From NCBI GenBank assembly GCA_033032865.1, contig JAWHQI010000040.1:7237001-7301000 (forward strand): a DNA stretch of 64,000 bases, written 5' to 3'. The notes beneath the pieces were generated by a model, which made no database searches, was not told where the DNA came from, and was given only the letters and a program-made list of their open reading frames with translations. The stretch is from Dactylorhiza incarnata. Lineage: Eukaryota > Streptophyta > Magnoliopsida > Asparagales > Orchidaceae. Of this stretch, positions 34,368-45,738 are shown piece by piece. The stretch's first letter is position 1, and each line of letters begins with the position of its first letter. The position numbers were made by a program, and so were the translations under genes.

Positions 34368-34924
34368 ATGAATTCTGATATGGCAAGCATACTGGATCGA
34401 TTGGCTAAGCGACCACCCAAGGTGGCTTCTCCGAAGGGGAAAAAGAAAGAGACCACTAGCTCCAAGAAGGTGCTGGAGGTCAAGGTTTCCAGACACTTAG
34501 CGGTAACTGATGCGGAAGAGAAGAACGTCGGCTCTCTCCCGGAGGTGAAACAGCCTGAATTGATAGAGGGAAAAGCGGTCTTGCCGGCCTCTGATGTTGT
34601 TGATCTGTCAACCAACTCTTCAGGACCTCATGCGTTGAATCTTCAGGATGTCTCTATAACCTTTGACTTCCACAGATCATAGGAAGCTCTCAGCTAGGTC
34701 GCTGCGCAGGCTGGTGAGACTGCGTCTACTGAGGCTATCAAGGCTCAGTTTCAAGAGAAGAAAATTGCAGCTGAAAATATTGGGCAGCAGATCACAGATA
34801 AGCAAGATGTTGTAAAAGGGATAAAGAGAAAGAGCTCAAGTTCTTCTGCTCAGCCTGCCAAGAAAAAGAAGAATGATGAAGAAAAAGATGTGACCGCCAA
34901 GAAGGCGATCACACTCCCTGAAAG
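34368..34924 (+). pseudogene. Unrecognised NLS-bearing ORF, 5' half, left copy
   Basis: ATG 34368 opens MNSDMASILDRLAKRPPKVA, with a Lys-rich patch (SPKGKKKETTSSKKV). Stops occur near 34681 and 34696. The same frame then continues with KIAAENIGQQITDKQD and a strong bipartite-like nuclear signal, IKRKSSSSSAQPAKKKKNDE, to the copia insertion at 34925. The reading before the insertion ends AITLPES. The 3' half is not in this copy; see 57933-58344. No known domain was recognised. Confidence 0.55.
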
Positions 34925-36106
34925 TGTTAAAATATTTTGATTTAAATAGTTTAGGAGTAAGCAGGAGTTGCATCAACTGAGTTATAGCCAAACAACCACA
35001 ATGCCACACAGCAACATAAGAAACTTTATTGAAAAACAAACTTCATTTACAGTGCGAGGTATACATGGCGAGACATGATTCATCATAATCACGGAGGCGA
35101 GAAGAACAAAACACACCAAAACAAAACTGGCGGCCAGACAAGCTGAGACCGCAAAGACCGCTCAACTCCAAAAGTCGCCCGGCTTGTCCTAAGACCGCGC
35201 GAACAGAAAATAGACAAGCCGCCTACACTGCAAGACCGCCACCTCAGACCGCACGAACTGGAGCTTTATTGGAACAAAGAACTAAAGCTGTCGCCAGACC
35301 GCAACTCAGATCGCCTAACCGCTGAAGGTCGCCTGATCACTGAGCTCGCTGCGAACAGCACAAGAACGAACATAAACCAGTTCGCAGACTGACCGCTGCC
35401 GAACTGTTTATTCAAGCCGCTGGGAATCACCAATGAAGGAGACTGCAACCTGCTGACTGCAAACCTGCGAACACAACAAATAGTCCACTCGCTTCCAAGA
35501 CCGCTCGACCTCAAAGTGAGACCGCACGAATTAACCCAGGCTCAGTTTTTACAGTTCTAATTTTTAATGATGGGCCCTGCACCTCTATTTATAGGCGGGT
35601 AAACGGATGTTGTCACCGCACAGGAGAGATACAATCACCACCTGTCAGATCGCCAGCGGTCTCATAAGGCAGACCGCGCGATAAGACAACTTGGACGACC
35701 TATCCGACCAAGACTGCAGATCAGCAAGCAGACCGCGCCCAGATCGCGCGAACACGAGGCTGCGCACAAGCCGGGCGGGCACAAAGATACTCCTCCCTTA
35801 GAGCACCAGGAGCAACCAGGACCAATCTGGCCGACTTCAGACAAGTCGCCAGATCGCCAAGACAAACAGCCTGGATAGACGGTCTTATAAGAACAACCCG
35901 CCCGGTCTTCCAACAATGAAGACAGGCCAACCAGCAGATCAACTCGGGAACAGACCGCAGCTACAAAGAACAGACCGGCAGAACCAGCAGTTCGCCAGAG
36001 CAAACTGGCAGAGCCTTACCGGCGGAATATAGACACAAACCGCGCGGTCTCGGCGGTCTCTCAAAAACAGACCGCCCAGTCTCTACTACACTTCAAAAAT
36101 TCAACA
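34925..36106 (-). mobile_element. Copia 3' LTR, left copy (GACCGC family)
   Basis: On the minus strand it runs TGTTGAATTTTTG ... TTTTAACA, 1182 bp, preceded by the polypurine tract CTTCAAGGGAGAG (36107-36119). A TATA-like CTATAAATAG is at 35584-35593. A hairpin GCGGTCT (35656-35662) / AGACCGC (35671-35677) lies upstream of it. About 16 GACCGC/GCGGTC words occur in total. Confidence 0.9.
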
Positions 36107-38683
36107 CTCTCCCTTGAAGTGGGAAGTAGAGACTAGCCCGAGTAAACTCTGCAACCGTGTAAACGGTCCCTTCGCCAGCGGCTTTGTGAAGATGTCTGCG
36201 ACATTGTCTGCACTTCGAACATGCTCGACCATAAGAGATCCTCCCAACACCTTTTCACGAATAAAATGGTGCTCAATCTCAATATGCTTGGTCCTCGCGT
36301 GACAGACTGGATTATTAACCAGCTTGAGAGCACTCGCAATATCAGGCCTTGTGATGGTCAAGTAAATCAAGCTCCCAACTAGAGCTCGGAACACCAGCGG
36401 ATCAGATAGAACTCTTCCCTCATCCTTCCGAAGTTTATGATGCTGTTCCATAGGTATAGAGCTACTCTTCCCTTCTTCCATGCCGAATCGTTGAACGATC
36501 CTCTCTACATATCCTTCCTGAGAAACGAGCACTCCTCTCTCCCGCCTCTGGACCTCGAGTCCAAGGAAATGGTGAAGCTCCCCCAGATCCTTCAGCCTTG
36601 CTACCGCCTCCTTCGAGTTCCCGGTGACAATCATGTCATCCAAATACAGCAACACAATAACACGAAGCGCCCCCTCCTTCTTGACAAACAAGCTAGAATC
36701 AGAGTCTGAAGCAAAGAACCCGCAGAATAGAAGATACTCAGCGATCTTTCCATACCACGCCCGAGGCGCTTGCTTCAACCCATATAAGGCCTTCTTCAGT
36801 TTGCAAATGTAGTCCGGACGATCCTCTGAGATGAAACCCGGCTGCTGGATCATGAAGATATCCTTGTCAATCTGTATAAGAAAGCATTCTTAACATCGAG
36901 CTGCCAAATCTCCCATCCACAAGATGCCGCCAAAGCAATAACAAATCGGACCGAAGTCATCTTTGCCACTGGACTAAACGTCTCATCATAATCTTCACCA
37001 TACTGCTGTGAGAACCCGCGAGCTACAAGGAGAGCCTTGTATCGCTCGATCATGCCGTCAGCTTTCTTCTTGAGTTTATAAACCCATTTGCATGTCACAA
37101 GGGTAATGCCCTTGGGCCTGGGCACTAGAGACCAAGTCTCATTCTTCTTGAGAGCATCCATCTCCTCTTGCATAGCAATATCCCACTGCTTCACGCCTTT
37201 GGCTTTCTCAAAACTTGATGGTTCCCTTTCATCCAAGGGACCAGCGAAGAAACAAGAGACGAAGCTCACCATGTTTCCTCCTGTGTATCGATCTGGAGGC
37301 TTGATAGTCCTCTTCGACCTCCTAAGTGGTTGCACCTGACTAACCACCTCCTCAGCTGCTTCTTCTGTGCAAGCTCCTCTTCCAGACGAACTTGGAGCAT
37401 CGCTCCCCCTGCTTCCAGAACTTGAAGCCTCCATCTCAGAGCTTGACACAACAGGAGCTCCGTGTGAAACAGGCAACTCCACTTGAAGATCTTCCGCAGC
37501 TTTCCCTTCTTTATCAACCTTGTTCTCCGGCAGTTCAACTCCTGAACTCCCCTTGTAGGAAGTCACTTCATCGAACACCACATCGTGAGATACCACGGGT
37601 CTTCATGTCTCAAGATCCATGCATCTCTATCCTTTCTTCCGCTCATCATACCCAACAAAGACTAGCTTCCTTGCTTTCGCATCTAGCTTTGTCCGAAGAG
37701 CGTCAGGAATATGCACATAGCAGGTTGACCCGAACACCTGAAGGTGTGCAACACTCGGCTTCTCCTTGAACATTAGTTTGTGAGGGGTATTCATGTTGAT
37801 AGGACTTAGAGGCATCCTGTTGATGACGTAAGCTGCACAAGACATTCCCTCCGCCCAAAAGGACTTTGGGATACTCTTGGCATGAAGCCAGCATTTGCAG
37901 GTTTCCGTCAGATGACGGATCTTCCTCTCTGCAATGCCATTCTGCTGTGGAGTATGGGCACAAGTGAGATCTCTCCGAATGTCGTGTTTCCTGCAAAAAC
38001 TAGAGAACTCACCAGAGGTGAACTCCCCACCATTGTCAGTTCTCAATTTTTTCACCTGCAGGCCTAACTGACCTTCCACCAGCTCCTTGAACTCCACAAA
38101 CTTCGCAAAGGCTTTCGACTTCTCTTTCAGAAAATACACCCAGACATATCTGGTATAATCGTCAATCAACAACAACATATATATGTTGCCTCCAAGGCTT
38201 GGGGTGGCAGTCGGTCCCATCAAATCACCGTGAATGCACCCGCTTTCCAACATGGATAACATCTCCCTTTATCTCCGATTGAGTTCTAAGAAACTTCACT
38301 TCTGTTGGGCCAAACAGAACGTGATAACCGGCATCGACCGCATTGGTCACAGAGAAGAGATTCTTCTTCATACCAGGCATGTGATAAACACTCGTCAATG
38401 TGAGTGGACCCTTATCACTGCTCAGGGAGACAACAACTTCTTGTTCGGCAGCATGAACAGAATTATCAGTCGTAATGATAGCATCGTTACCTGAGTAAGG
38501 TGCCAAAGAAGAGAACTTTGATTCATCACCGGTGAGATGATGTCCACACCCCGAATCAACAATCCAATCCTCTTCGAAGTTGATGGAAGCCAAGGCCTTA
38601 ACGGGCATCCCCGCCATATTAGCCGCAAAGGCTCCTCCCCATCCAGCTTCATCAGACTTTGGCTTCTCCTTCTCCGCTACATG
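36101..38683 (-). pseudogene. pol: Copia pol remnant, left copy, with in-frame RNase H deletion
   Basis: Read leftwards: protease (38225-38683, with WIVDSGCGHHLTG), integrase core (37627-38262, with LIDDYTRYVWVYFL, LRTDNGGEF and TPQQNGIAERK), a connecting part with a frame break near 37600, reverse transcriptase (36850-37596) and its continuation (36101-36853, with VLLYLDDMIVTGN). At 36335 a 390-bp (130-codon) deletion relative to the right copy joins TRPDIA to SALKLVNNP and removes RNase H. The frame is kept. The 5' part (gag, 5' LTR) is missing at 38683. Confidence 0.9.
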
Positions 38684-39360
38684 CACCGGTCGTGGGTCAG
38701 GTGGCTGACGAACATGAAGTGGTCAGGCCGAGACCTAGAACCATGAGAGACTACACCACTCCGACAGTTGGGAGTGTGTATCCTGGTTTTGGGCCTAACA
38801 TCATGAACAATCAGTTCAAAATCAAGCCCGCCATCTTGAACATCATCCGTAACAACGCGCAGTTCTCTGGGATGCCCAGTGAAGACCCACATCTTCACTT
38901 GGCTGAGTTCGCCGACATTTGCGGTACCTTCCGGTATGTTGGAATCACTGACGAAACAGTCAAGTTGAGACTGTTTCCATTCTCATTGTGTGACAAAGCG
39001 AAGGTGTGGCTCCATTCTATCCCTCTAGGAACTGCTGCAACGTGGGATGTGCTCGCATCCAAGTTTCTCGCCAAATTCCACCCGGTGGACAAGATTGTGA
39101 GCCTTCGGCGTGAGATCGCCACCTTCCGGCAAGCTGAGCAGGAAACCCTCGCAGAAGCTTGGGAGCGTCTTTGTGACCTCCTGCGCAAATGCCCAAATCA
39201 CGAGCTCCAGCCGTGGAACATTGTGGAGACCTTCTACTTCGCCATCGAGCCCAACCATCGGGCGATGATTGACGCTGCTGTAGGAGGAACCTTGATGAAC
39301 CACACGCCTGAGGAAGCTCTTAGAATTCTGCAGGACACCGCGTCCCACAACACTTTCTAG
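38684..39360 (+). pseudogene. gag: Athila-like Gag, 5'-truncated
   Basis: The frame open to 39360 carries an Athila/Tat Gag domain: NQFKIKPAILNIIRNNAQFS, MPSEDPHLHLAEFADICGTF, VKLRLFPFSLCDKAKVWLHS, ASKFLAKFHPVDKIVSLRR, ETLAEAWERLCDLLRKCP and EALRILQDTA, in the usual order. The natural start and 5' LTR are missing. The open frame runs back into antisense copia sequence up to an ATG at 38659, which is a chimera of the junction and not the original start. Gag forms the particle. The TAG at 39358-39360 and shifts separate it from the following part. Confidence 0.85.
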
Positions 39361-40863
39361 ACTGCGGGGAGAAATGCGCCTTGAAGCGCTCGGGGACTAT
39401 TCGTGGTAGATTCACTACCTCCCGCTGTTGCGCCCGCGTCTAACATTGCATGTTAAGGATGTGGAGGTGGTGGTCACCACTCATACGAGTGCCCAGGTAG
39501 CGGAAAATCAGGTGAATTCTCTCAGCTTAGTTTAAATGAATCTGTAAATTTCGTTGGAAATCAAGCTAGGGGGGCACCCTACGGAAATGCTTATAATCCG
39601 GGTGTGAGAAATCACCCCAATTTTTCATGGAACCAAAATGCTGCAGGCCAACGATGTCAACCGGGCCAGCATCAAAACGTTGCTCAAGCGTCCGGAAGTC
39701 AACCATGGCCGCCTCAGCCAGGTTATAATCAAGGTGCCCCGGTCCCTAAGAAAAGTAATCTGGAAGAGTTGATGGAGAGGTTTATGGAAGTCCCCAATGC
39801 TAATATGGTGAACCAAGTCGCGTCCATGCGTAACTTGGAGACGCAAGTGGGCCAACTGGCTCAAGTGCTAACCGAGCGTGCGCAAGGGACCCTTCCCAGT
39901 AATACAGAAACAAATCCAATTAACCAAGGGAAGAGTCTCTCTGACGCGGGAGTTGGTGAACTAAGTGAGTTGGTAGTTGCTTGCTCCATTAACAATATTG
40001 AAACGGCAGCCCTATGTGATTTTGGTTCATCTCGCAACATCCTCGCCTTGCAGGATGTTGTTAAACTGCAACTTAATATGGATACGGATGAACGGAAGTC
40101 ACTAGTGCTTGCTAATGGGACCGTAGTTAAGGCTGAGGGAGAAGTCAGGAATGTGGAAGTTACAATTGAAGGGACGGTAGTAGTTGCCGACTTCCAAGTC
40201 TTGGGACCAATTCTGAATTAATCCATTCCCATCTTGGGAGTACCGTTCTTAAAAGAGAGCGGTGCCACCTTAGATTTTTCTAAGGGGTGTGTTGTCTTAC
40301 CCTGTAAAGTGACGCCCTCCACGTGTCCCAAGATTGTATCAGAAGCGGTAATCAACTCCCCCCTTGTTTTTACTGATAAACCATTTAGTGATGCAGAAGC
40401 CAAGAAAAGAACAGAATCGCCAGAAGGAGAAAAGAATGAAGAGAAGTTGCAAGTTGTGATGGAAGAAGGGAAGGAGGCAAGAGACAGCACTGAAATCAGA
40501 ATATTGAATGATGAAGGAGATGGTGAAACAAAGCGCCTTATAAAAATTTGCCCGAATCAAAGTAACAATTGTAAACATTTTAAGCAGGTCCATTGGGCTG
40601 ATCCGGTTGCCACGGTGGCAACGGAAGTGAAGCCACCCACCACTAAGGCGGGAAATTCTGTCTATTATCAACGTTGGCGCTCTCCAACTGTGGAGAAGCT
40701 GAGGAAAGAAAAATTGCTGCGTGAATCATGCTCTGCTGCCCTCCGGCGCGGGAAGGAAGAGGCTAGGGGCAAGGTGGAGACATCCTACTTGGGCCCTAAA
40801 GCCTTCACCTCTTTCCCATCTCGCGTAGCGAGGGAGAACCACCACAAATCAGCATACAGCTGA
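39361..40863 (+). pseudogene. Athila-like Gag C-terminus and degenerate protease
   Basis: In 39604-40221 a Gln/Pro-rich part is followed by MRNLETQVGQLAQVLTERAQ, a conserved Athila Gag/protease linker. Then comes ALCDFGSSRNILALQDVVKL, which matches the Athila protease box CDLGASVNLMP with the catalytic neighbourhood altered (Phe-Gly-Ser for Leu-Gly-Ala). A TAA at 40219-40221 precedes the next frame (40234-40863, GVPFLKESGATLDFSKG), which is the protease C-terminal box. The tail (HWADPVATVATEV, YQRWRSPTVEKLRKEK) is element-specific. No reverse transcriptase or integrase follows, so this is a gag/protease-only derivative. Confidence 0.75.
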
Positions 40864-42708
40864 TGCGTGATGGGGTCTCGGGGTTGTGATTGTGCTGTTT
40901 CTTCCGTCTGATTTTTTGTGCACTATTTTGTCACTTCGCTGTGTTTATCGTTTTTATTTTAGTTTGGAACAATATCTTTCTGCTCTTTGAACAATGCTTA
41001 ATACAGGTATTTGGTCCACCTTAAAGGACGTTAAACAAAAGGGCTTCTTGGGAGACAACACATGGGGAACCACCCGGTTCCTAGCTTTTTAATTCCTTTT
41101 GTGAACTGTTATTTCTATTTTGCTAACATTGCAGGAGAATGCTCTCTTGTGGACGATGATGAAGGAGAAATATTTTCAAAATGGGATTACCGCACTTCTG
41201 GCATGCTCTTTTATGAGCATAGGTCAACTTTACCCTTCTCTTACTTATGTTTGAATTGTTTATTCTAGTTAGTTTTAATCAAGTCTGGGGGAGAGAGAGC
41301 GAGTTGTGCACGTGCACACACTTTGCATGACATGCTAGAATGTGCTGAGTTAGGATTTATTTTTTTGTTGCGCACATTGCATACACTTGCACCTAATTCA
41401 CGCGCACTTGATCACGCGTGCTTTTTGGGTATCACTGCGAGGTTTTCCCACTCATAAGAATTGAATTGTTAGCATGTGAGTGAGGAGTAGAGAAAAATGT
41501 TGACTCAAGTAGTGCTCTAGTCAAGTGCTCCCGTCACGCCTAGAAATTCAATTAGAGTAGAATGAAATTAAGAATTATAATTTAGTTATTTCTTTTATAG
41601 TAAATTAAATTTATTTTACTTTAGTGGTGAATCCGGTGTATCCAACGGTAGCATAAGGTCGAGTGTAGCAGACTAGTAGTAGCTTATTACTAGGGTCGGA
41701 AGGAAGGACAACCTTTCTCGGTGGCTAGAACTTGCACTAGGCGACTCTCGACACGATTGTGTTGAAGTACTCGCCATAAAATGTGATATAGGCCATCTCT
41801 TGATCCGGTTGAGCTTTGAAAATCCTTACCTACGTAATCATCATTGCAAGCCCACTTGAGCCTACCTTTCCTCCTTGTTTAGCTCCACTAAAAATTTAAC
41901 CAAAGCCATACGGCCGAACCTATTTTCGCACCAACCTTTGAGCTGAAAGAAATTTCTTTCTCGATCACATTTGGTGTCTTTTTTTGTATGTATGGCAGCT
42001 TCAAATTAGCTAAGGGAGTTGTTTTATTGTGCGTAAAAACGTCATTTTGTCGATGAGAGAAAAAGAAAAGAAAAGAAAGAAAAGAAAAGAAATGAAAAGT
42101 GGCGCAAAAAAATGATACTCTCTCGGCAAATTCAATTTATTTTTGGCTTAGCACGCACCTAGTGTTCAGTTGAAGTCTGGGGGTGTCGTGTAATTACTGA
42201 AAATTGTGTATTGGTGATTGTTATTCTCTTGAGTGCTCAGGTTGTGTTGAGTGCGATTCCCATCGTCCTTCTACTTACCTAGCCTATACTCAACCTAAGC
42301 CCAATAATTACCTATCAGTCCTATTGATTTTAGACACGAGTCGTTTCATGCAGCAGAGAGAGTGCGGACGTGCAAGCCTATGGACACCGACTTTGATGGA
42401 TTTCTTAGGAGTTTGTCCCTAGCTTCGATTCGAGTAATACTCTACTCATTAGTCACGCTATTTTCCCTTTTTGCGCGATCGAAATATTCACCAGGATTCA
42501 CCATCCAAGTAAATTAAATTTCAATTTACTGATTTAGAAATAATTAGATACAATCTTGAGTTTAATTCTGTTCTAATGCATCTCTATGCGCGAGAGCATG
42601 CGACTTCGAATTGTTCTCTACCGCTCAAACTCATGCTAACATTCAATTGTTCCGACAGGAGAGCTGAGTAATTTGCCCGAGACGTGCAAATGGTTAAGTC
42701 TGGGGGTG
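40864..42708 (+). other. Athila-like 3' internal non-coding region with three PPT-like motifs
   Basis: No supported gene. A short frame (41062-41268) has no known domain. AAGTCTGGGGG occurs at 41281-41291, 42173-42183 and 42696-42706. The last sits two bases from the LTR and is the likely polypurine tract. A GAAAA-type purine run lies near 42057-42100. Confidence 0.6.
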
Positions 42709-42712
42709 TGAT

Positions 42713-42717
42713 GAGTC

Positions 42718-42767
<50 letters not shown>

Positions 42768-42771
42768 ACTC
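42713..42771. repeat. (TA)n microsatellite inside a GAGTCC/GGACTC palindrome
   Basis: About 44 bp of TA repeat are flanked by GAGTCC (42713-42718) and GGACTC (42766-42771), making a cruciform-capable palindrome at the LTR 5' end. Related LTRs keep the flanking arms with a much shorter spacer. Confidence 0.9.
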
Positions 42772-43307
42772 ATTTGGGCTGTTATTCTAGTCTTTGCACC
42801 ACATTTTAGGCACGTTTTCATTCATATATATTATTCCATGCTAGGTGCACTATTAAGATCATTTCGGTGTGCAATTGCATTCCTTGTTGTTGGGGGTAAG
42901 CACATGGTGCTCCCCTTCCCTTCTTTTATGTTTTTCTGATGCTGGACGTGTATTCCCAGCTGTTTTATCTTGTTGCAGGTGACCTGATCGTCCCATTTAC
43001 CCCAGAAGTAATTTCTGTGCATATCGCACGGTCGTGCGTTCCTTGACGCACGGTCGGTTGCGGTCGTGCGTTTGTGTCTGGGCAGAAAATGGAGCGTCGA
43101 AGTTTACTCGTGCATTTTGACGCACGGGCGGATTCGCCCGTACGTGAGTAAAACGCACGGTCGACCTGTGTCTTTGTGATTTCAGAGCGTCGGAGTTTAC
43201 TCGTGCGTTTGAACGCACGGGAGGTATTGGTCGTGCGTGATCAAATCGTACGGGCGGCGCAGCTTCTTCCCCAAGCCATATTTTATCTGTTAATATCGCA
43301 CGGTCTG

Positions 43308-43363
43308 CGCACGGTCGTGCGTTCGACTGTGCGTGACCATTTTTCAGCCTGTTTGCTATAAAA
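43308..43363 (+). promoter_or_regulatory. CGCACGGTCGTGCG hairpin and TATA box
   Basis: Arms CGCACG and CGTGCG flank GT at 43308-43321. TATAAAA follows at 43357-43363, then a GC-rich leader. Confidence 0.6.
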
Positions 43364-44257
43364 AGTAGGAATCGAGGCAGTCAACCAAGAGAGCGATTGG
43401 AGGCGGACTGGAGCGATTCAGAGTGCAGGAAATCACTTCCTTCCCACTGCTCTTGAGGGCTGAAGGCTTCCCCTTCATCTCCACCACCATAGAGGCCATT
43501 TCCGGTGATTTCCACCTCCATCCTTCCATCTGGGAGCACTAGGAATCTTTCTCCACCATTAGCTCAAGCCTTCCTCGCTGAGAGATCAGAGAAGCGCTAA
43601 AGATCGTAGGAGCGGTGACAGCCTCCTTCGAGCCAAGGTCACCATCTGAGGGCCGAGTCCGGAGAGAGCCCGACAACCTCTCATTCCGGCAGTGAACCCA
43701 AGACGTGACTTCTTCTTTGTGGTTCTCTCTAACCCTTGATGCTTGAACTTCTTTGTTGTTATTTTATGAACGATTGTTAATTTAATCTTAAGGATTATTG
43801 CTTGTGTTCATATGCAATGTTGTTGTGATGGCATGAATAGCCCTTTTTCCTAGTGATTTCTAAGATTCGTTGTGTGTGAAGCGACTAGCAATTGCTAGTG
43901 GTGATGTTTAGAGAAGAGGTGTGTGCAACCCTCAACCGTCATAATTACATTCCATCCACGCGCCTTCCGAAGCACGACATCACGGCCGTTGCATCCATCT
44001 CGCCTTGCGAAGCGGAGTTTTGACCCGCATTTCTCTTTATTTTGCAATAGCATAGGATCCCAACCCAAACCTCCCGTTGTTACTTATTAATCCTTTTAAC
44101 TGATTTCCTGGTTTGAGCAAATCGTACTACCCAACTTGCGGTCCTTTGAGAACGATATTCTGGGAGTTTCTCCCTATTTTATTACTTGAGCGACCGGTGC
44201 ACTGCCGTCGTATCGCATTTCGTGCCTGCTAATTAGCAGTGCCGAAATAGCGCATCA

Positions 44258-44900
44258 GTATGCTACCCTTAGATTGAAAGGGTCCGCCTAAGTTTGGTGG
44301 GCACAATTAGAGCAATGTCGATTCAATTTGTGCATGCCCGCCATCACCATGTGGATCGAGTTTAAAGCCCCACAACGAAAGCGGTATGTTTACCCGATTA
44401 TTTGCATACCCTCTATTGTTGGTTCCACAACCTACGACAAGACAAATTATCAGTGGATGAATACATGAATGAGTTCCTAGTACTTCAATCTCGCCTTGAT
44501 CTCCGTGTGGATGACGACATGATTGTCTCCCATTATCTGAACGGGTTACAATATTCCATTAGAGGCTAATTTGAGTTATTTGATTGTAAGGACTTGGGAG
44601 AGGTCTCTAGCTGCGCTCATAGAATATAGTCCTCTCAAAAGCAGACATCCAGAACTAGGTCCACACCCACTCACACTTCCACTCCTACTGTTAGGACTGT
44701 CGGATCCTCTTGTCCGGCAGTACCCATGAGTACCCAGCATTTCCTGCCGCCCCCTCAAGAGGCAAGGAGATTAATGGCACTAGACCACAGCCTAGGACTT
44801 TTAGAAGTTTCAATTGTATAGAGTCGGGTCATAAAACGTCTAAGTGTCTGCGATGCCACTTCCTCGTCATCATTGATTTGGAGAGTGGTTCATAACCTGT
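44258..44900 (+). pseudogene. gag: Chromovirus gag, 5'-truncated and broken
   Basis: Translation in shifting frames gives YATLRLKGSA, then VWWAQLEQCRF, YDKTNYQWMN, DLRVDDDMIVSHYLNGLQYS and SRLDL, the order of a Ty3/gypsy chromovirus Gag. The knuckle near 44805-44850 reads SFNCIESGHKTSKC, so the first Cys of CX2CX4HX4C has become Ser. Several stops and frame shifts make it non-functional. The N-terminal half is lost at the LTR junction. Confidence 0.7.
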
Positions 44901-45059
44901 GTATGGGGTCCTTAGTGATTCCTAGCCTTGTCTGACCCATGAGCCCGAGTTAGAGAGTGAGTATGAAGTTGAGGGAAAACAGCCTGACCAATTGGTGTGT
45001 ACTCTCCAACATAGTCTCCTAACTCCATAAACTCCCGCGGAAGATGATTGGTTGAGGAA

Positions 45060-45738
45060 CAACATTTTTCGTATGATCTCCCGCATATAGGGGTAGTTTT
45101 GCGGTAGTATGGAGAACTTTGTTTCTAAACGCATGGTGGATAAGTTGAAGTTAAGGTCACAACCCTTAGGAAAACCCTACATTCTATCATGGGTCACTAG
45201 TAGCACGACCATTCCCATCACACACCAGTGTCTCATTGAGTTTTCCATAGGTAGTACATATCATGATGCAGTCTGGTGTCACGTTGCTACTATCGAGGTT
45301 TGTCATATCCTGTTGGGACGACCTTGGCAGTACGATAGACACGTTATACACGATTGTGTGAAGAACTCTCATTCCTTCGAGCGCAATGGGCGCAAGATTG
45401 TTCTTCTTTCCCAGAAGAATAGTCTTGTTCCTAGGGACCTAGAGAGGCATTCACGCCCACCTACCACTATCTCTATGATATCCTTCCCCTCCACCACCAT
45501 GTTACTGACTGGATCTCAATTCCAGGAGGAGATGAGAGATAATGATGTCGTTTATATGCTATCTAGTATTGATACCACACCCTCTATTATAGACAATCCT
45601 AGCACGGTGCTACCCCTCATCGATGAGTACTCTGAGATTATGCTAGAGGAGTCTCCCGGTCAGCTTCCCCCGATGAGAGATATTCAACACAGTATTGACC
45701 TTATGCGTGGAGTTAGCTTACCTCATTTACCCCATTAA
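45060..45738 (+). pseudogene. Chromovirus protease region, inactivated
   Basis: The retroviral-type aspartic protease of gypsy elements is recognised by ENFVSKRMVDKLKL and ILLGRPWQYDRHVIHDC. The residues before ENFVS read FCGSM where active members have D-S-G, so the catalytic Asp is absent. A long open frame (45109-45738) continues to the linker before reverse transcriptase (SPGQLPPMRDIQHSIDL). Confidence 0.8.

Larger units (their letters stand above)
31223..38683. repeat. Segmental duplication, left copy
   Basis: About 7.46 kb is nearly identical to 47974-55843 (offset 16751 at the left end, 17160 at the right). The difference is mostly one 390-bp deletion (after 36335) and a ~26-bp deletion near 34307. 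It includes the same copia insertion at the same base in the same ORF, so it is a DNA duplication and not two insertions. Confidence 0.9.
42709..44257 (+). mobile_element. Athila-like 3' LTR, plus strand
   Basis: TGATGAGTCC ... GCGCATCA, 1549 bp, follows the polypurine motif. It contains a (TA)n palindrome at its start, CGCACGGTCGTGCG inverted repeats (43025-43038, 43308-43321), a TATAAAA box at 43357-43363, and a U5 ending with GACCGGTGCACTGCCG. It inserted into, or recombined with, the chromovirus gag that begins right after 44257. Confidence 0.9.

Noticed and set aside
38659..38683. ATG at 38659 as the true Athila Gag start
   Set aside because: The bases before 38684 are antisense copia protease, matched by 55819-55843, so the start is created by the junction.
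41062..41268. Small ORF after the Athila protease as a real gene
   Set aside because: No recognised domain, no conservation evidence in the window, and weak coding character.
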